Below, piece by piece: positions 1 to 8,217 of a stretch of 36,693 nt of DNA. Under the pieces are notes generated by a model, which worked only from the letters and a program-made list of their open reading frames with translations, ran no database searches and was not told where the DNA came from. The DNA comes from Mageeibacillus sp. UBA5747. GTDB taxonomy: Bacteria > Bacillota > Clostridia > Saccharofermentanales > UBA5734. The first letter of the stretch is position 1, and each line of letters starts with the position of its first letter. The stretch is from positions 56,342 through 93,034 of the forward strand of contig DIFN01000034.1 in the NCBI GenBank assembly GCA_002419145.1, written 5' to 3'. Both the position numbers and the translations under genes were made by a program.

Positions 1-2
1 CC

Positions 3-836
3 AACAGCTATCTGGCCCGGGCCTTTGTCCTGCTCCAGATCGGCAATTACAAGGACGCCCTGGTTGATTTCGAAAAAACGCTCGAACTGGATCCTCTGCG
101 TTACGACGCCATGCGCGGCCAAGGCAAATGCCTCTCCATGCTGGGTGAAGATTTTGCTGCCCTTGAGAGCTTCCAGCGCCTGCGCCGGACCTATCCTGAC
201 GATCCGGAGGTTTACTATGAAATCGCAGATGTCCTGTTTGCCGCTGGTTACTTGGATGATTGTGAAAAAGTTTGCCGCGAGTGCCTGCGCCTCGACAGCA
301 GTTTTGTCAGTGCCTACGTAATCCTGGGCATGATTGCCATGCGCCGCAACGAAGATGACAAAGCGCGCCATCTGTTGAACAAAGCCGTTGCCATGGAGCC
401 GGACAACCCTTTCGCCCTGAATGAACTTTCCTACCTGAGCCACCTCGATGGTGATGAAGAACGGGCGATCGAGTTGGTCGACCGGGCAATCGCCGAATCC
501 CCGGATTATGCCGATGCTCTGTGCAACAAAGGGATCATCCATTACTTCCGCAGCGAATTCGACCAGGCCAACCAAGTCTTCGACCAGACCCTGCGCCTGA
601 TGCCCGACCATGTTGCTGCCCTGGTCGGCAAAGCCAATACCCTGGTCCAGCTCAATGAATTTGACGAAGCCAACCGCCTCTACGATGCCGCCCTCATCCT
701 CGACCCGGACAATCTCGACGCCTGTCATGGCAAGATCATGCTCTATCGCATGCTCGGCCTCGACGACGAGGTGCGCTACTGGCAGGACAAAGCCGGTAAA
801 CTGGAAGAAGATGATGAAGAAGAGGCTGACGATTGA
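3..836 (+). CDS. Tetratricopeptide repeat protein, 5'-truncated
   Basis: The reading frame is open from the left window edge (first full codon at base 3), so the start lies outside. The visible 277 residues consist of consecutive degenerate 34-residue TPR units. Each has the usual small residue/aromatic spacing and a closing Pro, such as LELDPLRYDA, AMEPDNPFAL, RLMPDHVAAL and ILDPDNLDAC. About seven repeats are seen. The C-terminus ends in a strongly acidic tail (KLEEDDEEEADD). TPR arrays are protein-protein interaction scaffolds. No catalytic domain is visible, so the partner and role are unknown. The missing N-terminus could hold a membrane anchor or another domain. The gene converges on the DHHW gene, and a hairpin overlaps its stop codon. 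Confidence 0.85.
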   Translation, partial: NSYLARAFVLLQIGNYKDALVDFEKTLELDPLRYDAMRGQGKCLSMLGEDFAALESFQRLRRTYPDDPEVYYEIADVLFAAGYLDDCEKVCRECLRLDSSFVSAYVILGMIAMRRNEDDKARHLLNKAVAMEPDNPFALNELSYLSHLDGDEERAIELVDRAIAESPDYADALCNKGIIHYFRSEFDQANQVFDQTLRLMPDHVAALVGKANTLVQLNEFDEANRLYDAALILDPDNLDACHGKIMLYRMLGLDDEVRYWQDKAGKLEEDDEEEADD

Positions 837-855
837 TCGCCAGCCTCTTTATTAA
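820..855. terminator. Hairpin between convergent genes, probable bidirectional terminator
   Basis: A perfect 9-bp stem AAGAGGCTG/CAGCCTCTT (820-828 with 841-849) closes a 12-nt loop that contains the TPR gene's stop codon. On + it is followed by TTATTAAT. On - it is followed by CTTCTTCATCATCTTC, a T-rich but interrupted tail. It lies between two convergent genes, which fits a shared terminator. The poor U-tract leaves efficiency uncertain. Confidence 0.55.
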
Positions 856-877
856 TAGCGGGTATGAAACCTGTTAA

Positions 878-2296
878 TCAGGGATGTTCCCAAACGTACT
901 TCATCTCAGCTCCAAGCAGGATGTTCTCACTCGACAGCAAAAAGAGCACCTGGTCGATGTCATTTTCGTTCATGTACGCGCTTATTCCAAAATCGTAATC
1001 TTTTTCTGCCTGAGTCATTTTTTCCAGATTGACAAAGACCGTGCGCCGAAAATGGCTGGCCACCAGCTGGCGGATCGGATTGCTCATCGAGTCGGAAATG
1101 ATCAGGATATCGCCGCGATCTTCACGCCCGGTATTGAATTCGATGAACGGTTCGCGCTTCTGGAGCAGGTGGTTGTAATGATCATAACCTCGCTCCTTGG
1201 GCTGGTCATCCGCCAGGTAGAGAGAGATGTTACCGTACTCTGCCGGCTCAGAACCGTCGATCAGGATCTCCATCTGTGGATAGTCAAACAGCAGCAGAGT
1301 CATCGGATCGGGCTGGATGTCGAGCGACAGGGCAGCCATTCGCGCCAAGGAACCTTCGAGGGACACGCGGTTGAAGCTGACTCGGTTGACCGGCTCCAGG
1401 ACAGGCTCATCCGGACCGTAGAGGAAGCGGATCAGGCTGACATAACCTTTGTAGGCACCCAGATCGGTCCAGTGATGGTCAGTGCGATAGAAGTTGTTGA
1501 CCAGGTCGGAGGGTGAATTGATCCGGAAAATGTCATGCGGCACCTGGATCTTGTCCAAAGTCTCCTGAATCGTGCCGAGGTTGCTCTGCGGATAGACCAG
1601 ACGGCTCAGTCGCGGCGTTTCGATCAAAAAGACCCTCTCCTGTCGAGGCGCGATCAAGGTGGCAAAGTCGTTGAAAAACTCGACATTCTTGTTCACGACA
1701 TAGAGCTGGTCGGGGTTGAAGTCAATTGCAGCCCGGGCCAGGCGCAGCTCATCAGCGATCTGCATCAGGCTGACTTCGGCATTGACCGGTGTCACTGTTA
1801 TCGGCGTATTCGGGTCGAGCTGTTTTTCATCGACACCAATGAAATCCACATATTCGCTGTTGAAATCGTAGGGACTCTCAACCTCGACCGGCTCAGTCTC
1901 AACAGGCTTGATCGTCACAGCCGGGGTCGGTGGCGTGCCTGGTTCATCCGTTGGACCAGAAGGCGACGGCGACGCCGCCGGCGGATTGGGCACCACAATG
2001 CTTGCGCTCGTAGTTCCCTTGCCCAGCGCCTGGCGCGTCAGCAACGTCAGCTGGTACTGCATCCGGGTATAGGATTTCACCCACAGGCTGCGCTTGGGGA
2101 AATGGTCGGCCAGGACACTTTCGATGCTCTGCTGGAAATCGGTCGAGAGCCAATTGGTGATTGTCAATGGCTCGGAAGCCGCCAGATCACGATTTTCCAG
2201 CACCGAAAATTCTTCCTGGTTGCGGAAACCAAGGATAAAGCCACCCAAGACCAGGGTAAGTGAAATGAACACGATCACGAATACTTTATTGTGCAT
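878..2296 (-). CDS. DHHW-family membrane-anchored or secreted protein
   Basis: This 472-residue protein starts with one hydrophobic segment (residues 4-24), which is an uncleaved anchor or signal peptide, so the body should be extracellular. It carries the family-naming motif DHHW at 273-276 in the context YRTDHHWTDLGAYKGY, and SDSMSN at 401-406. These resemble the His and Ser regions of AlgJ/AlgX-like SGNH proteins involved in polysaccharide O-acetylation. The early ENRDLA and DHFPKR segments are also typical. A Pro/Ser/Thr-rich linker spans about 102-135. I chose the ATG at 2296 because the hydrophobic segment follows it. Longer starts would run into argH and add a Cys-rich unrelated stretch. 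It begins 17 nt after the argH stop, so it is probably co-transcribed with argGH. Its substrate is unknown. Confidence 0.8.
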   Translation of the reverse strand: MHNKVFVIVFISLTLVLGGFILGFRNQEEFSVLENRDLAASEPLTITNWLSTDFQQSIESVLADHFPKRSLWVKSYTRMQYQLTLLTRQALGKGTTSASIVVPNPPAASPSPSGPTDEPGTPPTPAVTIKPVETEPVEVESPYDFNSEYVDFIGVDEKQLDPNTPITVTPVNAEVSLMQIADELRLARAAIDFNPDQLYVVNKNVEFFNDFATLIAPRQERVFLIETPRLSRLVYPQSNLGTIQETLDKIQVPHDIFRINSPSDLVNNFYRTDHHWTDLGAYKGYVSLIRFLYGPDEPVLEPVNRVSFNRVSLEGSLARMAALSLDIQPDPMTLLLFDYPQMEILIDGSEPAEYGNISLYLADDQPKERGYDHYNHLLQKREPFIEFNTGREDRGDILIISDSMSNPIRQLVASHFRRTVFVNLEKMTQAEKDYDFGISAYMNENDIDQVLFLLSSENILLGAEMKYVWEHP

Positions 2297-2313
2297 GATG
2301 ATCTTTCTGCCGT

Positions 2314-3693
2314 TTAGACAGCAAACCGCTGTCGGGCATGGGCAATCGCAGCCCGGACAGTGTCCGCATTGGGGGCGCCGGTGATCTGGCGCTGGGAAAC
2401 ACACGTTTCCAGACGGATCGCCTCATAGATGTCGATCTCGATCAGGCTGGAATACTGCTTGAAATCGTCGAGCGTCAGGTCCTCAAGGGCACAGCTTCTG
2501 GATACGCAGAGCTTGACCAGTTTACCGGCTACTTCATGTGCCTCGCGGAAGGGAAGCCCCTTCTTGACCAGGTAATCAGCCAAGTCCGTAGCATTGGTGA
2601 ATCCACCGGCAGCAGCCTGGCGCATGCGGTCCGGGCGCACGGTCAGAGTAGCCATCATACCGGTGAAAGCAGGCAGACAGAGCAGGACTGTGTCAATCGC
2701 GTCAAAGATGGCTTCCTTGTCTTCTTGCATATCCTTGTTGTAGGCCAGTGGCAGGCCTTTCATCATGGTTAGCAAGGTCATCAGCGAGCCAAAGACGCGG
2801 CCGGATTTGCCGCGGGTCAACTCAGCCACGTCTGGATTTTTCTTCTGCGGCATGATTGACGAACCGGTACTGAAAGCATCGTCGAGCTCGATGAAGGCAA
2901 ATTCCTGGCTCGACCAGAGGATGACTTCTTCGCTCAAGCGCGACAGGTGCATCATGAAAATCGACAGTACACTGGCCAGCTCGAGCGCAAAGTCGCGGTC
3001 GGACACGCCGTCAAGGCTGTTCTGGGAGATCGCGCCAAAGCCCAGCTCACGGGCGACCATCGCACGGTCGAGCGGATAGGTGGTGCCAGCCAATGCACCA
3101 GAACCGAGCGGCAGGACATCCATGCGCCGCACACAGTCATCGAGACGGCTGATGTCTCGCGCCAGCATCTCGACATAGGCCATCAGGTGATGACCAAAAG
3201 TGATCGGCTGGGCACGTTGCAGATGCGTGTAGCCGGGCAAGATCGTCTCAGTGTTCTGTTCCGCCAAATCGAGCAGCACGCCATAGAGCTGGAGCACACT
3301 TTCTCTGATGACTTTTACTTCATCGCGCAGATAGAGACGTAAATCGAGGGCGACTTGGTCATTGCGGCTGCGGCCGGTGTGCAGGCGTTTGCCGGCATCG
3401 CCGATCCGGGCTGTCAGTTCTGCCTCAATGAACATGTGGATATCTTCGGCATTCGGGTCGAAAGCGAGGCGACCCGCCTCGATATCGGTGCCTATCTGGC
3501 TGAGCCCAGTAACGATCGCTTCGACATCCTGCGCGGTGAGGATGCCGATCGAACCGAGCATGCGAGCATGGGCCTGACTGCCCCGAATGTCCTGGCGGTA
3601 CATCCGGGCATCAAAGGCGATCGATGAATTGTAAGCATTGACGGCCAGATCTGTCGCTTTAGCGAAACGGCCATCCCACATTTTTTTGGTCAT
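2314..3693 (-). CDS. argH: Argininosuccinate lyase
   Basis: This enzyme splits argininosuccinate into arginine and fumarate, the last step of arginine synthesis, as a cytosolic tetramer of the fumarase/aspartase superfamily. The 459-residue length is normal for the family. The N-terminus MWDGRF, the segment HTGRSRNDQVA near 115 and the superfamily signature GSSIMPQKKNPD (about 277-288, carrying the catalytic Ser loop) are all intact. The ATG at 3693 follows the argG stop with one base between them (TGATATG), so the two genes are almost certainly translated from one mRNA. No sign of damage is seen. Confidence 0.97.
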   Translation of the reverse strand: MTKKMWDGRFAKATDLAVNAYNSSIAFDARMYRQDIRGSQAHARMLGSIGILTAQDVEAIVTGLSQIGTDIEAGRLAFDPNAEDIHMFIEAELTARIGDAGKRLHTGRSRNDQVALDLRLYLRDEVKVIRESVLQLYGVLLDLAEQNTETILPGYTHLQRAQPITFGHHLMAYVEMLARDISRLDDCVRRMDVLPLGSGALAGTTYPLDRAMVARELGFGAISQNSLDGVSDRDFALELASVLSIFMMHLSRLSEEVILWSSQEFAFIELDDAFSTGSSIMPQKKNPDVAELTRGKSGRVFGSLMTLLTMMKGLPLAYNKDMQEDKEAIFDAIDTVLLCLPAFTGMMATLTVRPDRMRQAAAGGFTNATDLADYLVKKGLPFREAHEVAGKLVKLCVSRSCALEDLTLDDFKQYSSLIEIDIYEAIRLETCVSQRQITGAPNADTVRAAIAHARQRFAV

Positions 3694-3694
3694 A

Positions 3695-4909
3695 TCAGAG
3701 CAATCCGTTGCGCTGCTTCATCTGGGCAACGACTTTCATCGGCAGGCCGAACAGGTTGATGAAACCGGTCGCATCAGCCTGGTTGTAGACCTCATCTTCG
3801 GCAAAGGTTGAGAGTTCCTCCTGGTAAAGGGAGAAGGGAGAAGTGGTACCAGCGGGGAAGATATTACCCTTGTAGAGCTTGAGGCGGACTTTGCCGGTGA
3901 CGGTTTCCTGGGTCTTGGCAAAGAATGCGTCCATGGCTTCGCGCAACGGGTGGAACCACTGGCCAAAATAGACCAGCTCAGCGTAGCGCTGGGCCTGGAT
4001 ATCCTTGTAGTGGAGGGTGTCGCGGTCGATGCAGAGCAGCTCGAGTTCGCGATGGGCTGCATACATCAGGGTGCCGCCGGGGGTTTCATAGACACCGCGT
4101 GATTTCATGCCGACCAGGCGGTTCTCAACGAGGTCAACAATGCCGATGCCGTTGGCTCCGCCGACTTCGTTCAGGCGCTTCAGAAGCTCCACCGGAGCCA
4201 AGGCTTCGCCGTCAACTTTGACCGGAAGGCCTTTTTCAAATTCAATTTCAACATAAGTCGGCTTGTCCGGGGCATTTTCCGGGGTGACGCACATTTCGAG
4301 GATCTTCTCGTACTGGGGTTCATTGGCTGGACTTTCGAGGTCCATACCCTCATGGCTCAGGTGCCAGAGGTTCTGGTCCATCGAGTAGTTATTGGCCTTG
4401 GTGACCGGGACCGGGATGCCGCGTTCATTGGCGTAGTCAATTTCTTCATCACGTGATTTGATGTCCCAGATGCGCCAGGGAGCGATGATCTTGAGATCCG
4501 GGGCGAGGGCTTTGACGGTCAGTTCGAAACGGACCTGGTCATTCCCTTTGCCGGTTGCACCATGGGCAATCGCCGTGCAATTTTCGCGCCGGGCGATTTC
4601 GACCATGCGCTTGGCAATGACTGGGCGGGCAAAGGAGGTACCGAGAAGGTATTTGCCTTCGTAGACTGCGCCGGCCTTGAGCGTCGGGTAGACATAGTCG
4701 GTGATGAACTCCTCGGCGATGTCTTCGATGTAGCAGGCGACCGCACCGCACTTCATCGCTTTAGCCTTGAGCGCTTCGTGGTCTAGACCGAGACCGACCT
4801 CACCTGCCATGGCGACGACTTCGCAGTCATAATGCTCAAGGAGCCAGGGGATGATGATCGACGTATCGAGACCGCCGGAATATGCGAGGAGAATTCTTTC
4901 TTTAGCCAT
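3695..4909 (-). CDS. argG: Argininosuccinate synthase
   Basis: This enzyme joins citrulline and aspartate, using ATP, to make argininosuccinate in the cytosol. The protein is 404 residues, as expected. The PP-loop of the N-type ATP pyrophosphatases, AYSGGLDTS, is at residues 9-17, and the family segments GATGKGNDQVRFE and KSRGVYETPGG are present. An upstream in-frame ATG (4933) would add eight residues. I prefer 4909 because GGAGGTG sits at the right distance and the family begins at this point. It is the first gene of argG–argH–DHHW. A promoter with a TATAAT box and an ARG-box-like site lie directly upstream. Confidence 0.97.
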   Translation of the reverse strand: MAKERILLAYSGGLDTSIIIPWLLEHYDCEVVAMAGEVGLGLDHEALKAKAMKCGAVACYIEDIAEEFITDYVYPTLKAGAVYEGKYLLGTSFARPVIAKRMVEIARRENCTAIAHGATGKGNDQVRFELTVKALAPDLKIIAPWRIWDIKSRDEEIDYANERGIPVPVTKANNYSMDQNLWHLSHEGMDLESPANEPQYEKILEMCVTPENAPDKPTYVEIEFEKGLPVKVDGEALAPVELLKRLNEVGGANGIGIVDLVENRLVGMKSRGVYETPGGTLMYAAHRELELLCIDRDTLHYKDIQAQRYAELVYFGQWFHPLREAMDAFFAKTQETVTGKVRLKLYKGNIFPAGTTSPFSLYQEELSTFAEDEVYNQADATGFINLFGLPMKVVAQMKQRNGLL

Positions 4910-4927
4910 TGGGGCACCTCCAGAAGT

Positions 4928-4945
4928 GTGCATAAATATTCATAA
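4928..4945 (-). promoter_or_regulatory. Candidate ARG box (ArgR/AhrC operator)
   Basis: Read on the minus strand the site is TTATGAATATTTATGCAC. It matches the known Gram-positive ARG box pattern (ATGAAT, four A/T bases, AT(T/G)CA). It lies downstream of the predicted argG transcription start and upstream of the argG ribosome binding site, so a bound repressor would block transcription. A weaker half-site-like ATGCA follows near 4949-4953. ArgR control is inference; no argR gene is in the window. Confidence 0.6.
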
Positions 4946-4985
4946 TCTTGCATACAGAACCGTTTTTGGGGGATCAGACCGTACT

Positions 4986-5014
4986 ATTATAGCGCCTGCC
5001 CGTTGCTTTGTCAT
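4986..5014 (-). promoter_or_regulatory. Promoter of the argG operon
   Basis: On the minus strand a -35 box ATGACA (5009-5014) and a perfect -10 box TATAAT (4986-4991) are separated by 17 bp. Transcription would start near 4979, about 70 nt upstream of the argG ATG, and the ARG-box-like site falls inside that leader. This is a standard housekeeping-sigma promoter layout. Confidence 0.75.
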
Positions 5015-5124
5015 GGGGTGGGGCAGAGGCATGTGACGGAGGCGGCAGGTCCAGGCAGATTGGCTGCTTAAATGCCTGCTGTCACACTAAAAGTGCCCGT
5101 AGCCACACCAAATAAAGCTTCGTA

Positions 5125-5133
5125 TGGTATAAT
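5125..5133 (+). promoter_or_regulatory. Extended -10 promoter of the aminotransferase gene
   Basis: TGG followed by TATAAT (5128-5133) forms an extended -10 element on the + strand. The -35 region 17 bp upstream (ACACCA) is poor, which is usual for extended -10 promoters. The start would be near 5140, giving a leader of about 120 nt that begins with the hairpin at 5139-5183. The 350-bp gap 4910-5259 thus holds two divergent promoters, the ARG box and this leader. Confidence 0.6.
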
Positions 5134-5138
5134 ACCTG

Positions 5139-5183
5139 TCTGTTCAGACCTAGGCAGCATCACTGCCTGACAGTCAGAACAGA
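5139..5183 (+). other. Two-part stem-loop at the 5' end of the aminotransferase leader
   Basis: TCTGTTC (5139-5145) pairs with GAACAGA (5177-5183). Inside it AGGCAG (5152-5157) pairs with CTGCCT (5163-5168) around a five-base loop. No T-run follows, so it is not a terminator. It starts almost exactly at the predicted transcription start, so it could protect the mRNA 5' end or be a DNA operator. It does not match a riboswitch or T-box that I recognise. Confidence 0.45.
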
Positions 5184-5259
5184 TTGACTTACACGAGCGG
5201 ATGCACTTGACAAATGTCTGCCAGATGTAAGCCGGCTTGTGCCAGAGGGGGCTTTTATC

Positions 5260-6132
5260 ATGGCTTACCCAATCATTGACAGTTTGACGGGCACTTGGAT
5301 TTTTGTCGATGGCCAGCGAGTCAAGGCAACAGATCCGGTGGCGCAGTTTTGCTATGAACCGACTGAAGAAAAAATGTTCTATGAGGTCATCCGGGTTGAG
5401 CAAGAGACGCCGTTGTTCTGGGAGGACCATTTGGAGCGGCTGCGCCAGTCGATTGCCGGGCAATTTGCGATCCAAGACTCCCTGTACCAGGACAGCCGGG
5501 ACCTGATCGCGGCCAATCAGGTGGAGCCATCGAACTTGCGCCTGGTCCTGACTCAACAGCACACGATCTTGCACCAGATCCCATCCTATTACCCAACACC
5601 CGAACAGATGCAGCAGGGTGTACCCACCGGTATTCTGAACTGGGAACGGGAGAATCCGAACGTCAAGGTGATCAACAGCGCCTACAAAATAGCTGTCGCT
5701 GAACGTTTTGCCGCCGGCGGTCCGTTTGGTCCCTTGTTCGAACTGCTGCTTGCTGACTCCAAAGGTGAGCTGACCGAGGGTTCACGCTCCAATTTGTTCT
5801 TTATCCGTGGCACTGAGGTCTACACCGCGCCGGACAACCGGATCCTCAAAGGGGTCACCCGAAGGCATGTCACATCAGCCATCGCTGCAGCTGGCGGTAT
5901 TCTGGTCGAGAAAATGCTGACTTACAAGGACATCGCTGCTCAGGCAGTCGATGCAGCCTTCCTGTCCGGCTCGCCAATCGATTTACTGCCGATTTCAGCC
6001 ATTGATGACATCCAGCTGGCTTCAGCCCAAAATGAATTGTTTAGCCGGATTAATCAGACTTACCAGCAGATCGTGCGCGACTACCTCGTCAGCCATCAGC
6101 CCCGTCAGACAGACACCAAGATTGCCCCTTAA
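5260..6132 (+). CDS. Class IV (D-amino acid/branched-chain/ADC-lyase-type) PLP aminotransferase
   Basis: This is a fold-type IV PLP enzyme of 290 residues, the usual length. The likely Schiff-base lysine is K143 in INSAYKIAV. The PLP-contacting Glu is E173 in LTEGSRSNLFFI, and the phosphate-binding segment GVTRRHV follows. An N-terminal FWEDHLERLRQS motif is typical. The family includes branched-chain aminotransferase, D-amino acid transaminase and aminodeoxychorismate lyase, and sequence alone does not decide between them. I chose ATG 5260 over the upstream in-frame GTG because AGAGGGGG lies about nine bases before it and the GTG would use that region as coding. It has its own promoter, divergent from argG. 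Confidence 0.85.
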   Translation: MAYPIIDSLTGTWIFVDGQRVKATDPVAQFCYEPTEEKMFYEVIRVEQETPLFWEDHLERLRQSIAGQFAIQDSLYQDSRDLIAANQVEPSNLRLVLTQQHTILHQIPSYYPTPEQMQQGVPTGILNWERENPNVKVINSAYKIAVAERFAAGGPFGPLFELLLADSKGELTEGSRSNLFFIRGTEVYTAPDNRILKGVTRRHVTSAIAAAGGILVEKMLTYKDIAAQAVDAAFLSGSPIDLLPISAIDDIQLASAQNELFSRINQTYQQIVRDYLVSHQPRQTDTKIAP

Positions 6133-6236
6133 GGCCGTGCCCACCCGCACGACCCGCGCAAAGCCCATAAAACCTGCCCAAACCGGCCCCAAACCGGCAA
6201 AATAAATGAAATCTATATTAATAGGAGGAATTTTTC

Positions 6237-8180
6237 ATGCAAACTGAACATGGCACCGTATCTGTCAACACAGAGAATATCTTCCCGATCATCCGCAAAT
6301 GGCTGTACTCCGACCAGGACATTTTCCTGCGCGAACTCGTTTCCAATGCGACCGATGCCATTGCCAAGCTCAAGCGGCTCTCGATTCTCGGTGAGGCAGA
6401 CGTCCCGGAGGATGAGCCTTACCGCATCGATGTCGTCTATGACAGTGAAGCAGGCACCTTGGCGATCCAGGACAACGGCATTGGCATGACGGCGGATGAG
6501 ATCCGCACCTACATCAACCAGATCGCCTTCTCCGGCGCGATGGATTTTGTCGAGAAGTACAAGGAAAAGGGCGCAGAATCCACCGGCATCATCGGTCATT
6601 TTGGCTTGGGCTTTTATTCAGCCTTCATGGTTGCCGACAAGGTTCGCATCGATACCTTGTCCTTCCAACCTGGCGCCGAAGCTGCCAGTTGGGAGAGCGA
6701 AGATGGCATGGCCTATGAAATGGGATCTTCTGACCGGCAGACCCGTGGTACCACCGTCACCCTGACCTTGTCCGAGGAAGGTAAGAACTTCATCACAACT
6801 GCCAAAATCGAGGAAATCCTCGAGAAATATTGCAAGTTCATGCCTTTCCCGATCTATCTGAAGGATGTCGTCGCCGATGCGGCCAAAGCCAAGGCAGCGG
6901 CTGAACGCGCCGAAAAAGCCAAAGCTGAGAAGACGGAAGAGACCAAGGACGTCACCCCGGATGATGACACCCTGGTCGATGAACTCCTTGATGAAGCACC
7001 GGAAAAACCAGTCAATGACACCACACCGCTCTGGCTCAAGGACCCCAAGGACTGCACGGACGAAGACTACAAAGTCTTTTTCCGCAAAACATTCAAAGAC
7101 TACCGCGATCCACTCTTCTGGATCCACCTTAACATCGACTACCCCTTCAACCTCAAGGGCATCCTCTATTTCCCGAAAACTGACAACGTCTATGAGAGCT
7201 TGGAAGGCCGGATCAAAATCTACTACAACCAGGTCTTTGTCGCCGACAACATCAAGGAGATCATCCCGGAATTCCTCTTCCTTCTGAAAGGCGTCCTTGA
7301 CTGTCCGGACCTGCCGCTCAACGTCTCGCGCAGCTTCCTGCAAAACGACGAGTATGTCTCCAAACTCTCCAGCCACATCATCCGCAAGGTGGCCGACAAA
7401 CTCAACACCTTATTTAAGAATGAGCGCGAGCAGTTTGAAAAATACTGGCAGGACATTGGCGTCTTTGTCCGCTACGGCATGATGCGCGACGACAAATTCT
7501 ACGAAAAAGTCAAGGACATCGCCCTGTACAAAACAGTCGATGCAACCTACAAAACCCAGGCTGAACTGGGTGAAACGATCCACTACACCCCGGATGCCAA
7601 CAAGCAGATTGCCTATGTCGAGCGCGCCAAGGCTCGCGGTCTGACCGTGGTCGTGATGGACCATGAGCTGGACAACCATTTCATGTCCTTCCTCGAATTC
7701 AAGAACCACAGCGTCAAGTTTAAGCGCGTCGATGCTGACCTCGGCGGCGAGCAAGGCGATGAATCGCAAAAAGAAGCGGTCGAAGCTCTGTTTCGCGCCG
7801 CGACTGGCAAGGACAAGCTCTCCGTCAAGCTGATGGCTCTCGGTGCCGATGCTTTACCAGCCATGATTCTCGAATCTGAGGAAGCCCGCCGTATGCAGGA
7901 AATGCGCAAGCAATTCGAACGCATGGGTTCCAGCGATGATACAATGGATCTAGACAGCCTGTTCCCAATGGAACAGACCTTGGTTATTAACCAGGACCAG
8001 CCGCTCGTTGCGCGGCTCAAGGCGATGGCTGACGTCCCATCCCAGAAGGACCGCGCCACCGAACTCGCCAGCCATTTGTATGACCTGGCCCGCCTCGGCC
8101 ACGGTTCTCTGGCTGCCGACGAACTCGCCGCTTTCCTCAAGCGCAGCGCCGCGCTGCTCCAGGACTTGGCCAACCAGTAA
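6237..8180 (+). CDS. htpG: Hsp90-family molecular chaperone
   Basis: This ATP-dependent cytosolic chaperone works as a dimer through an ATP-driven clamp. The protein is 647 residues. The GHKL ATPase motifs are intact: FLRELVSNATDA near 30-41 holds the Mg2+/hydrolysis region, DNGIGM follows near 82, and the lid segment GHFGLGFYSAF is near 121-131. The middle domain carries LNVSRSFLQND. Between the N and middle domains there is a charged Ala/Lys/Glu then Asp/Glu linker (about 217-262), longer than in E. coli HtpG. AGGAGG lies eight bases before the ATG. No clear promoter is seen in the 104-bp gap 6133-6236 beyond an AT-rich stretch at 6202-6222. purL follows after 37 nt. Confidence 0.97.
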   Translation: MQTEHGTVSVNTENIFPIIRKWLYSDQDIFLRELVSNATDAIAKLKRLSILGEADVPEDEPYRIDVVYDSEAGTLAIQDNGIGMTADEIRTYINQIAFSGAMDFVEKYKEKGAESTGIIGHFGLGFYSAFMVADKVRIDTLSFQPGAEAASWESEDGMAYEMGSSDRQTRGTTVTLTLSEEGKNFITTAKIEEILEKYCKFMPFPIYLKDVVADAAKAKAAAERAEKAKAEKTEETKDVTPDDDTLVDELLDEAPEKPVNDTTPLWLKDPKDCTDEDYKVFFRKTFKDYRDPLFWIHLNIDYPFNLKGILYFPKTDNVYESLEGRIKIYYNQVFVADNIKEIIPEFLFLLKGVLDCPDLPLNVSRSFLQNDEYVSKLSSHIIRKVADKLNTLFKNEREQFEKYWQDIGVFVRYGMMRDDKFYEKVKDIALYKTVDATYKTQAELGETIHYTPDANKQIAYVERAKARGLTVVVMDHELDNHFMSFLEFKNHSVKFKRVDADLGGEQGDESQKEAVEALFRAATGKDKLSVKLMALGADALPAMILESEEARRMQEMRKQFERMGSSDDTMDLDSLFPMEQTLVINQDQPLVARLKAMADVPSQKDRATELASHLYDLARLGHGSLAADELAAFLKRSAALLQDLANQ

Positions 8181-8217
8181 ACACTCACAACGCATTTTGC
8201 AGTGAAATGGTGGAACC

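Noticed and set aside
884..1516. Long + strand open frames opposite the DHHW, argH and argG genes.
   Set aside because: They are antisense shadows of well-supported genes; they lack ribosome binding sites and family motifs.
5207..5212. TTGACA upstream of the aminotransferase gene as a second promoter.
   Set aside because: No -10-like sequence lies 16-18 bp downstream.
6618..7376. Long minus-strand open frame within htpG.
   Set aside because: It is a mirror of htpG codon bias with no independent start signal or recognisable domain.
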